In this document: positions 55,350 through 63,936 of the stretch, piece after piece | Layout of the letters: every line of letters starts with the position of its first letter | How positions within the stretch are numbered: position 1 is the first letter of the stretch | Assembly (NCBI RefSeq): GCF_003984645.1 | Contig: NZ_RWKI01000002.1 | Span: 248,001-312,000, forward strand | Source of the DNA: Variovorax sp. MHTC-1 | GTDB lineage: Bacteria; Pseudomonadota; Gammaproteobacteria; Burkholderiales; Burkholderiaceae_C | Direction of reading: 5' to 3' | DNA length: 64,000 bases | Position numbers and translations under genes: made by a program | The notes under the pieces: generated by a model | What the model was told of the DNA's origin: nothing | The model's database searches: none | Seen by the model: only the letters and a program-made list of their open reading frames with translations

Positions 55350-58109
55350 ATGACCGCCAGCTCCCACCCGGGTTCCGTCGAAGCCGAAGTCGTCGCGGCT
55401 CCATCCTTGTCCGACTACTCGCGCTTCGTGCAGCGCCTGCGCCGCCGCTACGCCGCAGAACTCGCGCTGCTGCCGCCCGGCGAGCCGTTGCGCGAGCACA
55501 TGGCGCAGGCTTTCGGCGCGCTGCGCGAGCGCGGCGACAACGTGGCCGATGCGCTGCGAACCGTGCGGCAGCTGGTGATGGAGCGGCTCATCACGCTGGA
55601 CTGCGACCATCACGCGCCGCTGGCCGTGGTCACCACCGCCGTGACCCAGCTGGCCGAATTCGCGCTCGACGTCGCCTGCCGCGAAGCCTGCGCCGAACTC
55701 GACGCCCAGCACGGCGCACCCCTCGGCCCCGAAGGCCAGCGCGCCCAGCTCTGGGTGGTGGGCATGGGCAAGCTCGGCGCCCGCGAGCTCAACGTGTCGA
55801 GCGACATCGACCTGATCTATCTCTACGACCAGGACGGCGAAACCGCGGGCGATGCCGACGGCCGCTCGCGCCTCTCGAACCAGGAGTACTTCGCGCGCGC
55901 CGTGAAGCGCATCTTTGCCCTGGTGGGCGACACCACCGCGCACGGCTTCGTGTTTCGCGTCGACCTGGCGCTGCGCCCTAACGGCAATTCGGGGCCCAGC
56001 GCGGTCTCGCTCGATGCGCTCGAAGAGTATTTCCAGGTGCAGGGCCGCGAGTGGGAGCGCTTTGCCTGGCTCAAGAGCCGCGTGGTGGCGCCGCAGTCGG
56101 TGGTGGACGACCGCTCGGCCCGCGCGCTGCGCAGCGTGGTGCTGCCCTTCGTGTTCCGGCGCTATCTGGACTACAACGTGTTCGACTCGCTGCGCACGCT
56201 GCACCGGCAGATCCGCGAGCAGGCCGCGCGCCGCAGCGCCGGACGGCCCGAGCGCGCCAACGACGTCAAGCTCTCGCGCGGCGGCATCCGCGAGATCGAG
56301 TTCACGGTGCAGCTGCTGCAGGTGGTGCGCGGCGGCCAGTTCCCCGAGCTGCGCACCCGGCCCACGCTCGATGCGCTGCAGCGCCTGGCGCGCGCCAACC
56401 TGATGCCGCAACAAACGGCCGATGCGCTGGCCGCGGCCTACGAATTCCTGCGCCGGGTCGAGCACCGCATCCAATATCTGGACGACCAGCAGACCCATGT
56501 GCTGCCGGTGCACGACGAAGACTTGCGCTGGATCGCGCGCACGCTCGGCTATGCCGACTGCTGCCCCTTCCTGGCGCAGCTCGATGCCCACCGCGAATTC
56601 GTCGCGCAGGAGTTCGACAAGCTGCTGGGCGGCAAGAAGCCTTGCTCACGCTGCAACGGCAGCAGCGGCAACCCGGCGCCGGCCGACCTGAGCGACCTGG
56701 TCGACGAGCTGCCGCCGGCCTTTGCCGAACGCATCCGGGAGTGGTGCGAAAACCCGCGCGTGACCGCCTTGCGCGACGAAACGCGCGCGCGGCTGCGCCA
56801 GCTCGTGCAGCGCACCGGCCAGTGGCTGCGGGAACCCGACAGCGAAGCCCCGGGGCAGATCAGCCACCATGTGGACGCCGCGCTGCGCTGGGCCGACTGG
56901 ATCGAGCCCTTGCTCCGGCGCGAGAACTACATCGCGCTGCTGGTCGAGCGGCCGGCGGTGCAGGAGCGGCTGCTGCGCCTGCTGGGCTCGGCCAAGTGGC
57001 CGGCACGCTACCTGATGCAGCATCCCGGCGTGATCGACGAACTGGCCAGCAACGAGATGCTGGCCGGGCGCTTCTCGGCCACCGAGTTCGAGCGCGAGCT
57101 GGAAGACCGCCATCGCTCGCTGCGCCAGACCGGCGAGGCCGACGAGGAGCGCCTCCTGAACCTGCTGCGCCATGCGCACCACGCGGAGGTGTTTCGCACG
57201 CTGGCACGCGACGTCGACGGCCGCATCACGGTCGAGCAGGTGGCCGACGATCTCAGCGCCCTGGCCGATGCGGTGCTGCGCGTGACGGCGCGCTGGTGCT
57301 GGCCCCATGTGCGCAATCCGCACCGCGAAGCGCCGCAGTTCGCGATCATCGGCTACGGAAAACTCGGCGGCAAGGAGCTCGGCTACGGCAGCGACCTCGA
57401 CATCGTGTTCGTCTACGACGACGACGACGAGCGCGCCAGCGAGGTCTATGCGTCCTTCGTGCGCAAGCTGATCAACTGGCTCACGGTCAAGACGCGCGAA
57501 GGCGACCTGTTCGAGATCGACACCGCGCTCAGGCCCAACGGCAACTCCGGCCTGCTCACGACCAGCTTCGAGGCCTACGAGAAATACCAGCTCGGCCGAG
57601 GCAGCAACACCGCCTGGACCTGGGAACACCAGGCCATGACGCGCGCACGTTTTGTCCTGGGTGATTCATCGCTGGGCGAGCGCTTCGACCGCATCCGCGA
57701 AGCCGTGATCACCTCACCGCGCAACCGCGACGCGCTCAAGGCCGAGATCGTCGCGATGCGCGCCAAGGTCAGTGCGGCTCGGCCAGTGAGGCCCGAGCGC
57801 TTCGACGTCAAGCACAGCCCCGGCGGCATGGTCGATGCCGAGTTCGCGGTGCAGTTCCTCGTGCTGTCGGAAGCGAAGGCGCATCCAGAGCTGATTCCCA
57901 ACGTGGGCAACATCGCGCTGCTGCTGCGCGCCGAGAAAGCCGGCCTGCTGCCTGAGGGCATCGGACGCAATGCGGCCGCCGCCTATCGCGAGCTGCGCCG
58001 CGTGCAGCACCGGGCGCGGCTCAACGAAGAGCCGACGCAGGTACCGATGAGTTCGCTCGCGGCCGAGCGCGAGGCGATGCTGGCCTTGTGGAAGGTAGTG
58101 TTTGGATAA
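55350..58109 (+). CDS. glnE: Bifunctional glutamine synthetase adenylyltransferase/deadenylase
   Basis: The 919-residue enzyme has two nucleotidyltransferase domains: VGMGKLGARELNVSSDIDLI (about residue 137, deadenylylation) and IGYGKLGGKELGYGSDLDIV (about residue 667, adenylylation). Each is followed by a conserved helical GlnD-like domain. It controls glutamine synthetase by nitrogen status. The ATG at 55350 follows AGGAATT; a longer open frame to 55281 overlaps yhdP. The rlpA start overlaps the stop by eight bases. Confidence 0.93.
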   Translation: MTASSHPGSVEAEVVAAPSLSDYSRFVQRLRRRYAAELALLPPGEPLREHMAQAFGALRERGDNVADALRTVRQLVMERLITLDCDHHAPLAVVTTAVTQLAEFALDVACREACAELDAQHGAPLGPEGQRAQLWVVGMGKLGARELNVSSDIDLIYLYDQDGETAGDADGRSRLSNQEYFARAVKRIFALVGDTTAHGFVFRVDLALRPNGNSGPSAVSLDALEEYFQVQGREWERFAWLKSRVVAPQSVVDDRSARALRSVVLPFVFRRYLDYNVFDSLRTLHRQIREQAARRSAGRPERANDVKLSRGGIREIEFTVQLLQVVRGGQFPELRTRPTLDALQRLARANLMPQQTADALAAAYEFLRRVEHRIQYLDDQQTHVLPVHDEDLRWIARTLGYADCCPFLAQLDAHREFVAQEFDKLLGGKKPCSRCNGSSGNPAPADLSDLVDELPPAFAERIREWCENPRVTALRDETRARLRQLVQRTGQWLREPDSEAPGQISHHVDAALRWADWIEPLLRRENYIALLVERPAVQERLLRLLGSAKWPARYLMQHPGVIDELASNEMLAGRFSATEFERELEDRHRSLRQTGEADEERLLNLLRHAHHAEVFRTLARDVDGRITVEQVADDLSALADAVLRVTARWCWPHVRNPHREAPQFAIIGYGKLGGKELGYGSDLDIVFVYDDDDERASEVYASFVRKLINWLTVKTREGDLFEIDTALRPNGNSGLLTTSFEAYEKYQLGRGSNTAWTWEHQAMTRARFVLGDSSLGERFDRIREAVITSPRNRDALKAEIVAMRAKVSAARPVRPERFDVKHSPGGMVDAEFAVQFLVLSEAKAHPELIPNVGNIALLLRAEKAGLLPEGIGRNAAAAYRELRRVQHRARLNEEPTQVPMSSLAAEREAMLALWKVVFG

Positions 58110-59136
58110 GTCGCACCTCCCTGCCCTGATCGCGGGCGCGGCGCTCGCGCTGCTGGCCGGTTGCGCCAGCGGACCGCGCGGCAGCGCCGGCATCGGCCGC
58201 GACGGCCCGGACGCCAATCCGCCTGCTGGACTCAGCCAGGTTCCCGATGCGCAGCCGCGCATCGAAGCGATCCGCAGCAGCGGCGGCACCAGCAAGCCCT
58301 ACGTGGTGCTGGGCCGCTCCTATGTGCCGATCACCGACGACCGGCCGTGGCGCGAGACCGGCCTCGCCTCCTGGTATGGCCGCAAATTCCACAGCCAGTC
58401 CACCGCCAGCGGCGAGCCCTACGACATGTACGCGATGACGGCGGCGCACAAGACGCTGCCGCTGCCGAGCTATGTGCGCGTGCGCAACCCGGCCAACGGA
58501 CGCGAGGCGATCGTGCGCGTGAACGACCGCGGCCCCTTCCATGACGACCGAATCATCGACTTGAGCTACACCGCGGCGCTCAAGCTCGACCTGCTGCGCG
58601 GGGTGGCGCCGGTGGAGATCGAGCGCATCACGAACGAGGACATCCGCGCGGGTACCTGGCGTCGCGGCGACGCGGGCGCGACAGCGCTGGCGTTCGCGGC
58701 GCCGGCGGCATCAGCGCCAGCAGCGCCGCGCGCCTTGGCTGCGCCAGCCTCCGACAGCGTCGCCGTCCCTGCGGCCCTCACCCGCCCGGTGGTCGCCATG
58801 CCGAGCGCAGAGGTGCGCGAGCTCGCGGCGCTGCCGCCGCTCACGCCCGAGGCAGCGCCGTCCGCGCCCGAAGCCCCAACGGCCTCCATGAAATTGCCCG
58901 CCTCCGGCTTCTGGGTGCAGCTGGGCGCCTTCAGCCAGCGCGACGGCGTCGATCGCTTCCAGCAGCAGGTGGCACGCAGCCTGCCCGTGCTGGCGCCGGC
59001 GCTCAACGTGTTCGCGGAGCGCGGCACCTACCGGCTGCAAGCCGGGCCCTATGCCTCGCGCGAGCTGGCGCGGGACATGGCCGAACAGGTGCGCAATGGA
59101 CTTCAGCTTGCGCCGATGATCGTCGAGCGCCGCTGA
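58102..59136 (+). CDS. rlpA: RlpA-like septal ring lytic transglycosylase
   Basis: The 344-residue lipoprotein has a lipobox (ALALLAGC), the double-psi beta-barrel domain (residues about 85-185: ETGLASWYGRKFHSQSTASG, VRVNDRGPFHDDRIIDLSY), a Pro/Ala-rich linker and a SPOR domain (about 265-340) that binds septal peptidoglycan. It removes naked glycan strands at division. Translation starts at a TTG, coupled to the end of glnE. Confidence 0.9.
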   Translation: MDKSHLPALIAGAALALLAGCASGPRGSAGIGRDGPDANPPAGLSQVPDAQPRIEAIRSSGGTSKPYVVLGRSYVPITDDRPWRETGLASWYGRKFHSQSTASGEPYDMYAMTAAHKTLPLPSYVRVRNPANGREAIVRVNDRGPFHDDRIIDLSYTAALKLDLLRGVAPVEIERITNEDIRAGTWRRGDAGATALAFAAPAASAPAAPRALAAPASDSVAVPAALTRPVVAMPSAEVRELAALPPLTPEAAPSAPEAPTASMKLPASGFWVQLGAFSQRDGVDRFQQQVARSLPVLAPALNVFAERGTYRLQAGPYASRELARDMAEQVRNGLQLAPMIVERR

Positions 59137-59140
59137 GCAT

Positions 59141-60067
59141 TCAGGGCGCGGGCGTCCGGAGCCCCAGCAGCTCCTCGCGCGTGATGGCCCGCGACGCGAA
59201 CTGCGCGGCAATGCGTTGCAGCTTCTCGGGATTGCGCTGCGTGCGGATGCGCAGGATGCGCTCGCCGTCGGTCTCGATGGTCTGCACCGACTCCAGCGCG
59301 CCGTTGAAGAAGCGCAGCAGGCCCGGCTCGCCATTGACTTCCACGACCTGCAGGCGCAGGCCGATCCCAAGCAGCCGCACGACCGCGTAGTAGTACTGCG
59401 CAATGCGCTGCGCGCCGCGCAGCATCGCGCGGAAGGCAGGCACCTTGCCGCCGCTGTCGCCGATCAGCTCGACGTCTTCGGCCAGCAGCGCCTTCAGCCG
59501 CTGCATGTCGCCGCTGGCCGCCGCTTGCGCGAAGCCCTCCAGCAGGCGCCGGTGGGCCTCGCGCTCCACCGCGAAGCGCGGGCGTTCGTCCTGGATCTGG
59601 GTCTTGGCGCGATGCACCAGCTGGCGGCAGGCCGCCTCGCTCTTGCCGAGGGTGCGGGCCACGTCTTCGTAGTCGGCATCGAACACCTCGCGCAGCAGGT
59701 AGGCGGCGCGCGCTTCGGGCGCCAGCCGCTCGAGCACGGCGAGGAAAGCCATCGAGACGTCGTCGGCGCGCTCCAGCATCTGCTCCGGCGAAGCCGGCGC
59801 ATCGGTCACGAGCGGCTCGGGCAGCCAGGTGCCGACGTAATGATCGCGCTGCTGCTTGGCGGCGCGCAGCCGGTCGATCGACAGGCGCGTGACCACCGTG
59901 ACCAGCCAGGCCTCGGGGTTGTTCAGCGCATCGACCGTGGCATCGTTCCAGCGCAGCCAGGCGTCCTGCACGACGTCTTCGGCATCGGCCGTCGAGCCGA
60001 GCATGCGGTAGGCGATGCCCAGCAGCCGCCGGCGATGGCGGTCGAAAGTTTGGGTGGAAGCGTCCAT
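59141..60067 (-). CDS. ECF41-type sigma factor
   Basis: The 308-residue sigma factor has region 2 (DAEDVVQDAWLRWNDA), region 4 (LLREVFDADYEDVARTLGKS) and a C-terminal SnoaL-like extension (GKVPAFRAMLRGAQRIAQYY). The linker motif WLPEPL and the DSGGK segment are marks of group ECF41, where the extension replaces an anti-sigma factor. The ATG at 60067 is preferred over a TTG at 60073. Usual ECF41 partners (AhpD-like carboxymuconolactone decarboxylase genes) are not seen next to it. Confidence 0.88.
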   Translation of the reverse strand: MDASTQTFDRHRRRLLGIAYRMLGSTADAEDVVQDAWLRWNDATVDALNNPEAWLVTVVTRLSIDRLRAAKQQRDHYVGTWLPEPLVTDAPASPEQMLERADDVSMAFLAVLERLAPEARAAYLLREVFDADYEDVARTLGKSEAACRQLVHRAKTQIQDERPRFAVEREAHRRLLEGFAQAAASGDMQRLKALLAEDVELIGDSGGKVPAFRAMLRGAQRIAQYYYAVVRLLGIGLRLQVVEVNGEPGLLRFFNGALESVQTIETDGERILRIRTQRNPEKLQRIAAQFASRAITREELLGLRTPAP

Positions 60068-60125
60068 ATGCAAGCAAGACGGACGAGACGCACGTTTTGT
60101 GACGCGCGCCGAAGGAAACGCGGGC

Positions 60126-60983
60126 TCAGGCGCCCTGGTAGGCCGGCTGGGGGCCCAGCGTCGCCGCCAGTTCCTTGCGGTAGCGGTTCAGCTCCTGCAC
60201 GGTCTTGAAGCTGCGGTTCATCAACAGGCTCAGGTTGTGCAGGATGCGCTCGCCGACCTTGTTCTCCCAGACGGCATCGAACTTGATCTGCTTGTCCAGC
60301 CAGTGCTCGAGCCAGTCCGGATCGGGCACGCGGCTCTGGATCGTGTCGCGCGGGAACAGCGCCTTGTTGACGTGCAGGTTGGTCGGATGCAGCGCCTGGG
60401 CGGTGCGCCGGGCGCTGGCCATCAGCACGCCGACCTTGGTGAAGGCGGCGCGCGCCTCGTCGCCGAATTTTTCCATCGCGCGCTTCATGTAGCGCAGGTA
60501 GGCGCCGCCGTGGCGGGCCTCGTCCTGGCTCAGCGTGGTGTAGATGTGCTTGATGACCGGCTCGGTGTGCCACTCGGCCGCGCGGCGGTACCAGTGGTTG
60601 AGGCGGATCTCGCCGCAGAAATGCAGCATCAGGGTTTCGAGCGGCGGCGCGGGGTCGAAGTCGAAGCGCACGTCGTGCAGCTCCTGCTCGGTGGGGGCAT
60701 GCTGGGGGCTGAAGCGCTTCAGGTACTCCATCAGCACCAGCGAGTGCTTCTGCTCCTCGAAGAACCAAATCGACATGAAAGCCGAGAAATCACTGTCATG
60801 CCGGTTGTCGCGCAGGAACATCTCGGTGGCCGGCAGCGCCGCCCACTCCGTGATCGCGTTCATCTTGATGGTCTGGGCCTGCTCTTCGGACAGGCGGCTT
60901 GCGTCGAAAGACTGCCACGGAATATCCTTGTCCATGTCCCAGCGGACGGATTCGAGCTGTCTGAAGAGTTCCGGATAAAGCAT
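60126..60983 (-). CDS. Ferritin-like diiron protein (acyl-ACP desaturase-like)
   Basis: The 285-residue protein has a four-helix-bundle diiron pattern with two ExxH motifs (FFEEQKHSLVLMEYL and LSQDEARHGGAYLRYM) and partner Glu residues (LPATEMFLRD, CGEIRLNHWY). It resembles stearoyl-ACP desaturase-like or AurF-like oxygenases. The substrate is not predictable. It is transcribed divergently from a periplasmic glutathione peroxidase with a short inverted repeat between. Confidence 0.75.
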   Translation of the reverse strand: MLYPELFRQLESVRWDMDKDIPWQSFDASRLSEEQAQTIKMNAITEWAALPATEMFLRDNRHDSDFSAFMSIWFFEEQKHSLVLMEYLKRFSPQHAPTEQELHDVRFDFDPAPPLETLMLHFCGEIRLNHWYRRAAEWHTEPVIKHIYTTLSQDEARHGGAYLRYMKRAMEKFGDEARAAFTKVGVLMASARRTAQALHPTNLHVNKALFPRDTIQSRVPDPDWLEHWLDKQIKFDAVWENKVGERILHNLSLLMNRSFKTVQELNRYRKELAATLGPQPAYQGA

Positions 60984-60997
60984 CAAAGTCTTTCTTA

Positions 60998-61019
60998 AGC
61001 CGACGGATTTTAGTCGGCT
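60998..61019. promoter_or_regulatory. Inverted repeat in the divergent ferritin-like/peroxidase region
   Basis: AGCCGAC (60998-61004) and GTCGGCT (61013-61019) form a perfect 7-bp inverted repeat with an 8-base AT-rich spacer, 15 bp upstream of the ferritin-like start. An operator is plausible. It could also act as a weak hairpin. Confidence 0.35.
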
Positions 61020-61110
61020 GTCTTGGCGCGCTCGTGACAAGCGCGCGATGATGGCGGTTGCGCGCGCCGCCGTGGTGCGGATGCAACCCATTTCACACCG
61101 GAAAATCGCC

Positions 61111-61698
61111 ATGCGAACCTCGATCCGACGGCCAGTGCTTCTTCTTCCGGCGATCGCGGCTGCCGCCCTGCTTCTGCCTGTCAGCGCCAGCGCCCAGGCC
61201 GCGAGCGCCCCGGCCGGCTGCCCGCCCATCCTGCAACACACCTTCCCACGGCTGCAAGACGAAAAACCCCAGTCGCTGTGCCAGTACGCGGGCAAGGTGG
61301 TGCTGGTGGTCAATACGGCGAGCTTTTGCGGCTTCACGCCGCAGTACAAGGGCCTGGAGGCGCTGGACAGCAAATACCGCTCGCGCGGACTGGTGGTGCT
61401 TGGCTTCCCCTCCAACGACTTCTCGCAGGAGACCGGCACGAACAAGGAGATTGCCGAGTTCTGCGAAAGCACCTTCGGCGTGAAATTCCCGATGTTCGCC
61501 AAGTCCTCAGTTCGCGGCCCGGGCGCCAATCCGCTGTTCAAGGAGCTGGCGCAAGTCTCGGGCACCACGCCGAAGTGGAACTTCTACAAGTACCTGATCG
61601 GCCGCGACGGCAAGGTGGTCGAGTCCTATTCGAGCATGACCTCGCCGGACGATCGCGGCTTCGTGCGCGACCTGGAAAAGCAGCTCGATCCCCGCTGA
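61111..61698 (+). CDS. Periplasmic glutathione peroxidase
   Basis: The 195-residue exported peroxidase has a signal peptide (residues about 1-30, ending SASAQA) and the GPx motifs VNTASFCGFTPQYKGLE (peroxidatic Cys73), FPSNDFSQE (the Gln-containing loop, usually FPCNQF) and WNFYKYLI. It probably removes hydroperoxides in the periplasm using a thioredoxin-like donor. The start at 61111 begins the signal; an upstream in-frame ATG (61048) is unlikely. It is followed by a terminator region at 61.7-62.0 kb. Confidence 0.88.
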   Translation: MRTSIRRPVLLLPAIAAAALLLPVSASAQAASAPAGCPPILQHTFPRLQDEKPQSLCQYAGKVVLVVNTASFCGFTPQYKGLEALDSKYRSRGLVVLGFPSNDFSQETGTNKEIAEFCESTFGVKFPMFAKSSVRGPGANPLFKELAQVSGTTPKWNFYKYLIGRDGKVVESYSSMTSPDDRGFVRDLEKQLDPR

Positions 61699-61912
61699 GA
61701 CGCATCCTTCGCAGCTCGTCACAAATGCTTACCACTGCCCCGGGAACCGGCTCCGGCTGGCTGGGCTCATACCGGTCTCGGGCGCAGAAAGCCCGGCCAT
61801 TTTTCATGTTGCGAGGTCTTCCAGGCGCTTGCCGTCTGGTCGAAATCCCGAGGCGATTCTTCTCCTCCTCCCTCCCTCCCTCCTTCGTTTCGGGGCGCCT
61901 CGCAGCATTTTT

Positions 61913-62008
61913 GTCTCTCCCCCAGGCTTCCCCACTTCGTGTGGTCCGCCAACCCCCTTCCGGGGGCAACACCAGCGGCCCGGCAAAGCCGGTTCCGTGG
62001 TGTTCACC
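61913..62008 (+). repeat. Type B hairpin repeat, copy 3
   Basis: On the plus strand CTCTCCCCCAGGCT, CCACTTCGTGTGG, CCAACCCCCTTCCGGGGGC and the AACACC...GGTGTT hairpin around GGCCCGGCAAAGCCGG follow the peroxidase gene, the same order and orientation relative to the upstream gene as copies 1 and 2. The rest of the 359-bp gap (61699-62057) holds a CT-rich tract near 61860 (CTCCCTCCCTCCCTCC) and the terminator. Confidence 0.7.
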
Positions 62009-62012
62009 AACA

Positions 62013-62037
62013 AAAAGCCCCGCAATGCGGGGCTTTT
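62013..62037. terminator. Strong bidirectional rho-independent terminator
   Basis: AAAAGCCCCGC (62013-62023), loop AAT, and GCGGGGCTTTT (62027-62037) form a perfect stem with T-runs on both strands. It lies between the convergent peroxidase and GST genes, so it can end both transcripts. Confidence 0.85.
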
Positions 62038-62057
62038 GTTTGGGGCGCTGGATGGCT

Positions 62058-62669
62058 CTAAGGCGCCGTGTCGGCGAAGCTGGGACGCAGCATCAGCTTG
62101 TCGTAGAGCTTGCTCAGGTTCGAATGCTCGCTGCGCCAGTCGATCTCGGGAAAGCGATAGCCGACCCAGCCGAGCGCGCAGCCGACCGCGATGTCCGACA
62201 GGCTCAGGTGGATGCCGCTGCAAAAAGGCTTGTCGCCCAGGCCCTTGGCCATCGCGCGGATGCCGCCCTCGACTTTGGCGCGCTGGCGGTCGATCCAGGC
62301 CTGGCTGCGCTCGCCATCGGCGCGGCGGGCCCAACTCGCCTCGAGGCGCCAAAGCACGCCTGCATCCATGACGCCGTCGGCCAGAGCTTCCCAGGTCTTC
62401 ACCTCGGCGCGCTCGCGGCTTTGCTGCGGGATCAGCTTGCCGACCGGCGAGAGGGTGTCGAGGTACTCGACGATCACGCGCGAGTCGAACATGGCCTCGC
62501 TGCCGTCCATGATCAGGCAGGGAACCTTGCCGAGGGGATTGGAACTGGCGATGGTCGTGTCTTCGGACCAGACGTCTTCGATCACGAACTGGTAGTCGAG
62601 CCGCTTTTCGGCCATGACCACGCGCACCTTGCGCACATAGGGGCTGGCAGCGGATCCGATCAGTTTCAT
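62058..62669 (-). CDS. Glutathione S-transferase family protein
   Basis: The 203-residue protein has an N-terminal thioredoxin-like domain (MKLIGSAASPYVRKVRVVMA; SASPYVRKV resembles the catalytic Ser/Cys loop) and a C-terminal helical domain, with NPLGKVPCLIMDGSEAMFDS in between. It is of the common short bacterial GST type. The ATG at 62669 follows GGGAGAG. The substrate is unknown. Confidence 0.85.
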   Translation of the reverse strand: MKLIGSAASPYVRKVRVVMAEKRLDYQFVIEDVWSEDTTIASSNPLGKVPCLIMDGSEAMFDSRVIVEYLDTLSPVGKLIPQQSRERAEVKTWEALADGVMDAGVLWRLEASWARRADGERSQAWIDRQRAKVEGGIRAMAKGLGDKPFCSGIHLSLSDIAVGCALGWVGYRFPEIDWRSEHSNLSKLYDKLMLRPSFADTAP

Positions 62670-62775
62670 GCAGGCTCTCTCCCTTCCGGGGTCGTCGTTG
62701 TAGCGTTTTGATTCTAGGTGAACGCACGCAGTGCAGAATCCGGCTCCATACCAACGAGGGAGAAGGTAGGAAAGC

Positions 62776-63936
62776 ATGGACATCGAAGCGCCCATCGACG
62801 CGACTGCGGAACGCCATCCGATCGAGTTCACGGCCAGCGGCAGCGAGTACTTCCGCATCTGGATCGTGAACCTGCTGCTGATCGTGGTCACGCTGGGCAT
62901 CTACCTGCCCTGGGCCAAGGTCCGCAAGCTCAAGTACTTCTACAGCAACACCTGGGTCGGCGGCGACGCGCTGGACTTTCATGGCGAGCCGGTCAAGATG
63001 CTGCGCGGCACGCTGATCGCCGCCGGCTTCCTGATCGCCTATTCGGTGGGCAGCAACTTCTCCGGCTGGGCCGCCCTGGTGGCGGCGCTGGCCTTCGTCG
63101 TGCTGTGGCCCGCCCTGTTCCGCGCCGCGATGCGCTTCCGGCTCGCCAACACCAGCTGGCGCGGCCTGCGCTTCCGTTTCGCCGGCGATACGGCCGGTGC
63201 CTATGCCTGCATGCTGCCGCCGCTCGCGCTGGCGCTGCTGCCGGTGGCGATCGCCGGCGCGATGGCGGGCGCGCCGGGCGACGAGGAGGTCCAGCAGGCG
63301 CTGCCGGCCGTTGCGGCCGGCGTGATCGGCCTCGGCATGCTGATCTTCGTGGTGGGCCTGCCCTACTTCCTCTGGCGCGTGAAGCGCTACCAGCACGACA
63401 ACTACGCCATCGGCGGACTGCAGACCCGGCTCAAGGCCGACGTGGGCGTGCTCTACGGCATCTTCATCAAGCTGATCGCGCTGAGCTTCGTCGCCTTCCT
63501 GATCGCCATCGTCGTGTTCGGCGGCCTGGCCTTCGCCGGCCGCAAGAGCGGCATGGGCGCGGCCTTCGTGCTGCTGGCCGTGGTGCTGGGCTTCGGCGGC
63601 ATCCTGCTGTTCAACATCCTGCCCAAGTCCTATCTGCAGGTGCGGCTGCAGAACCTGCTGTGGTCGACCACCGGCAACGAGCTGATGCGTTTCGACAGCC
63701 GCCTGCTGTTCAAGGGCTACCTGGGCCTGCAGTGCAAGAACTACCTGCTGATCTTCCTGACCCTCGGCCTCTACTGGCCCTTCGCCGTGGTGAACACGCG
63801 GCGCGCGCAGATCGAGGCGATCGAACTGCAGACCCGCATCGGGCTGGACAGGATCAGCCAGGTGGCGGGGCGCGAGGACCCGGGCGCGGCGGGCGACATG
63901 GCGGCCGACCTGTTCGGCCTGGACATCGGGATGTGA
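62776..63936 (+). CDS. YjgN family (DUF898) membrane protein
   Basis: The 386-residue protein has six to eight helices and the repeated DUF898 pattern: an early block VTLGIYLPWAKVRKLKYFYS and a late block FLTLGLYWPFAVVNTRRAQI. The AGGAAAGC site precedes the ATG. It overlaps the start of an M48 metallopeptidase by a GTGA, and such YjgN-M48 pairs are common in Burkholderiales. Function unknown. Confidence 0.85.
   Translation: MDIEAPIDATAERHPIEFTASGSEYFRIWIVNLLLIVVTLGIYLPWAKVRKLKYFYSNTWVGGDALDFHGEPVKMLRGTLIAAGFLIAYSVGSNFSGWAALVAALAFVVLWPALFRAAMRFRLANTSWRGLRFRFAGDTAGAYACMLPPLALALLPVAIAGAMAGAPGDEEVQQALPAVAAGVIGLGMLIFVVGLPYFLWRVKRYQHDNYAIGGLQTRLKADVGVLYGIFIKLIALSFVAFLIAIVVFGGLAFAGRKSGMGAAFVLLAVVLGFGGILLFNILPKSYLQVRLQNLLWSTTGNELMRFDSRLLFKGYLGLQCKNYLLIFLTLGLYWPFAVVNTRRAQIEAIELQTRIGLDRISQVAGREDPGAAGDMAADLFGLDIGM

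Noticed and set aside
61850-61885. The CT-rich tract (repeated CTCCCTCC) as a possible regulatory or triplex element
   Set aside because: It is short, lies between convergent genes next to a terminator, and has no counterpart elsewhere in the window.
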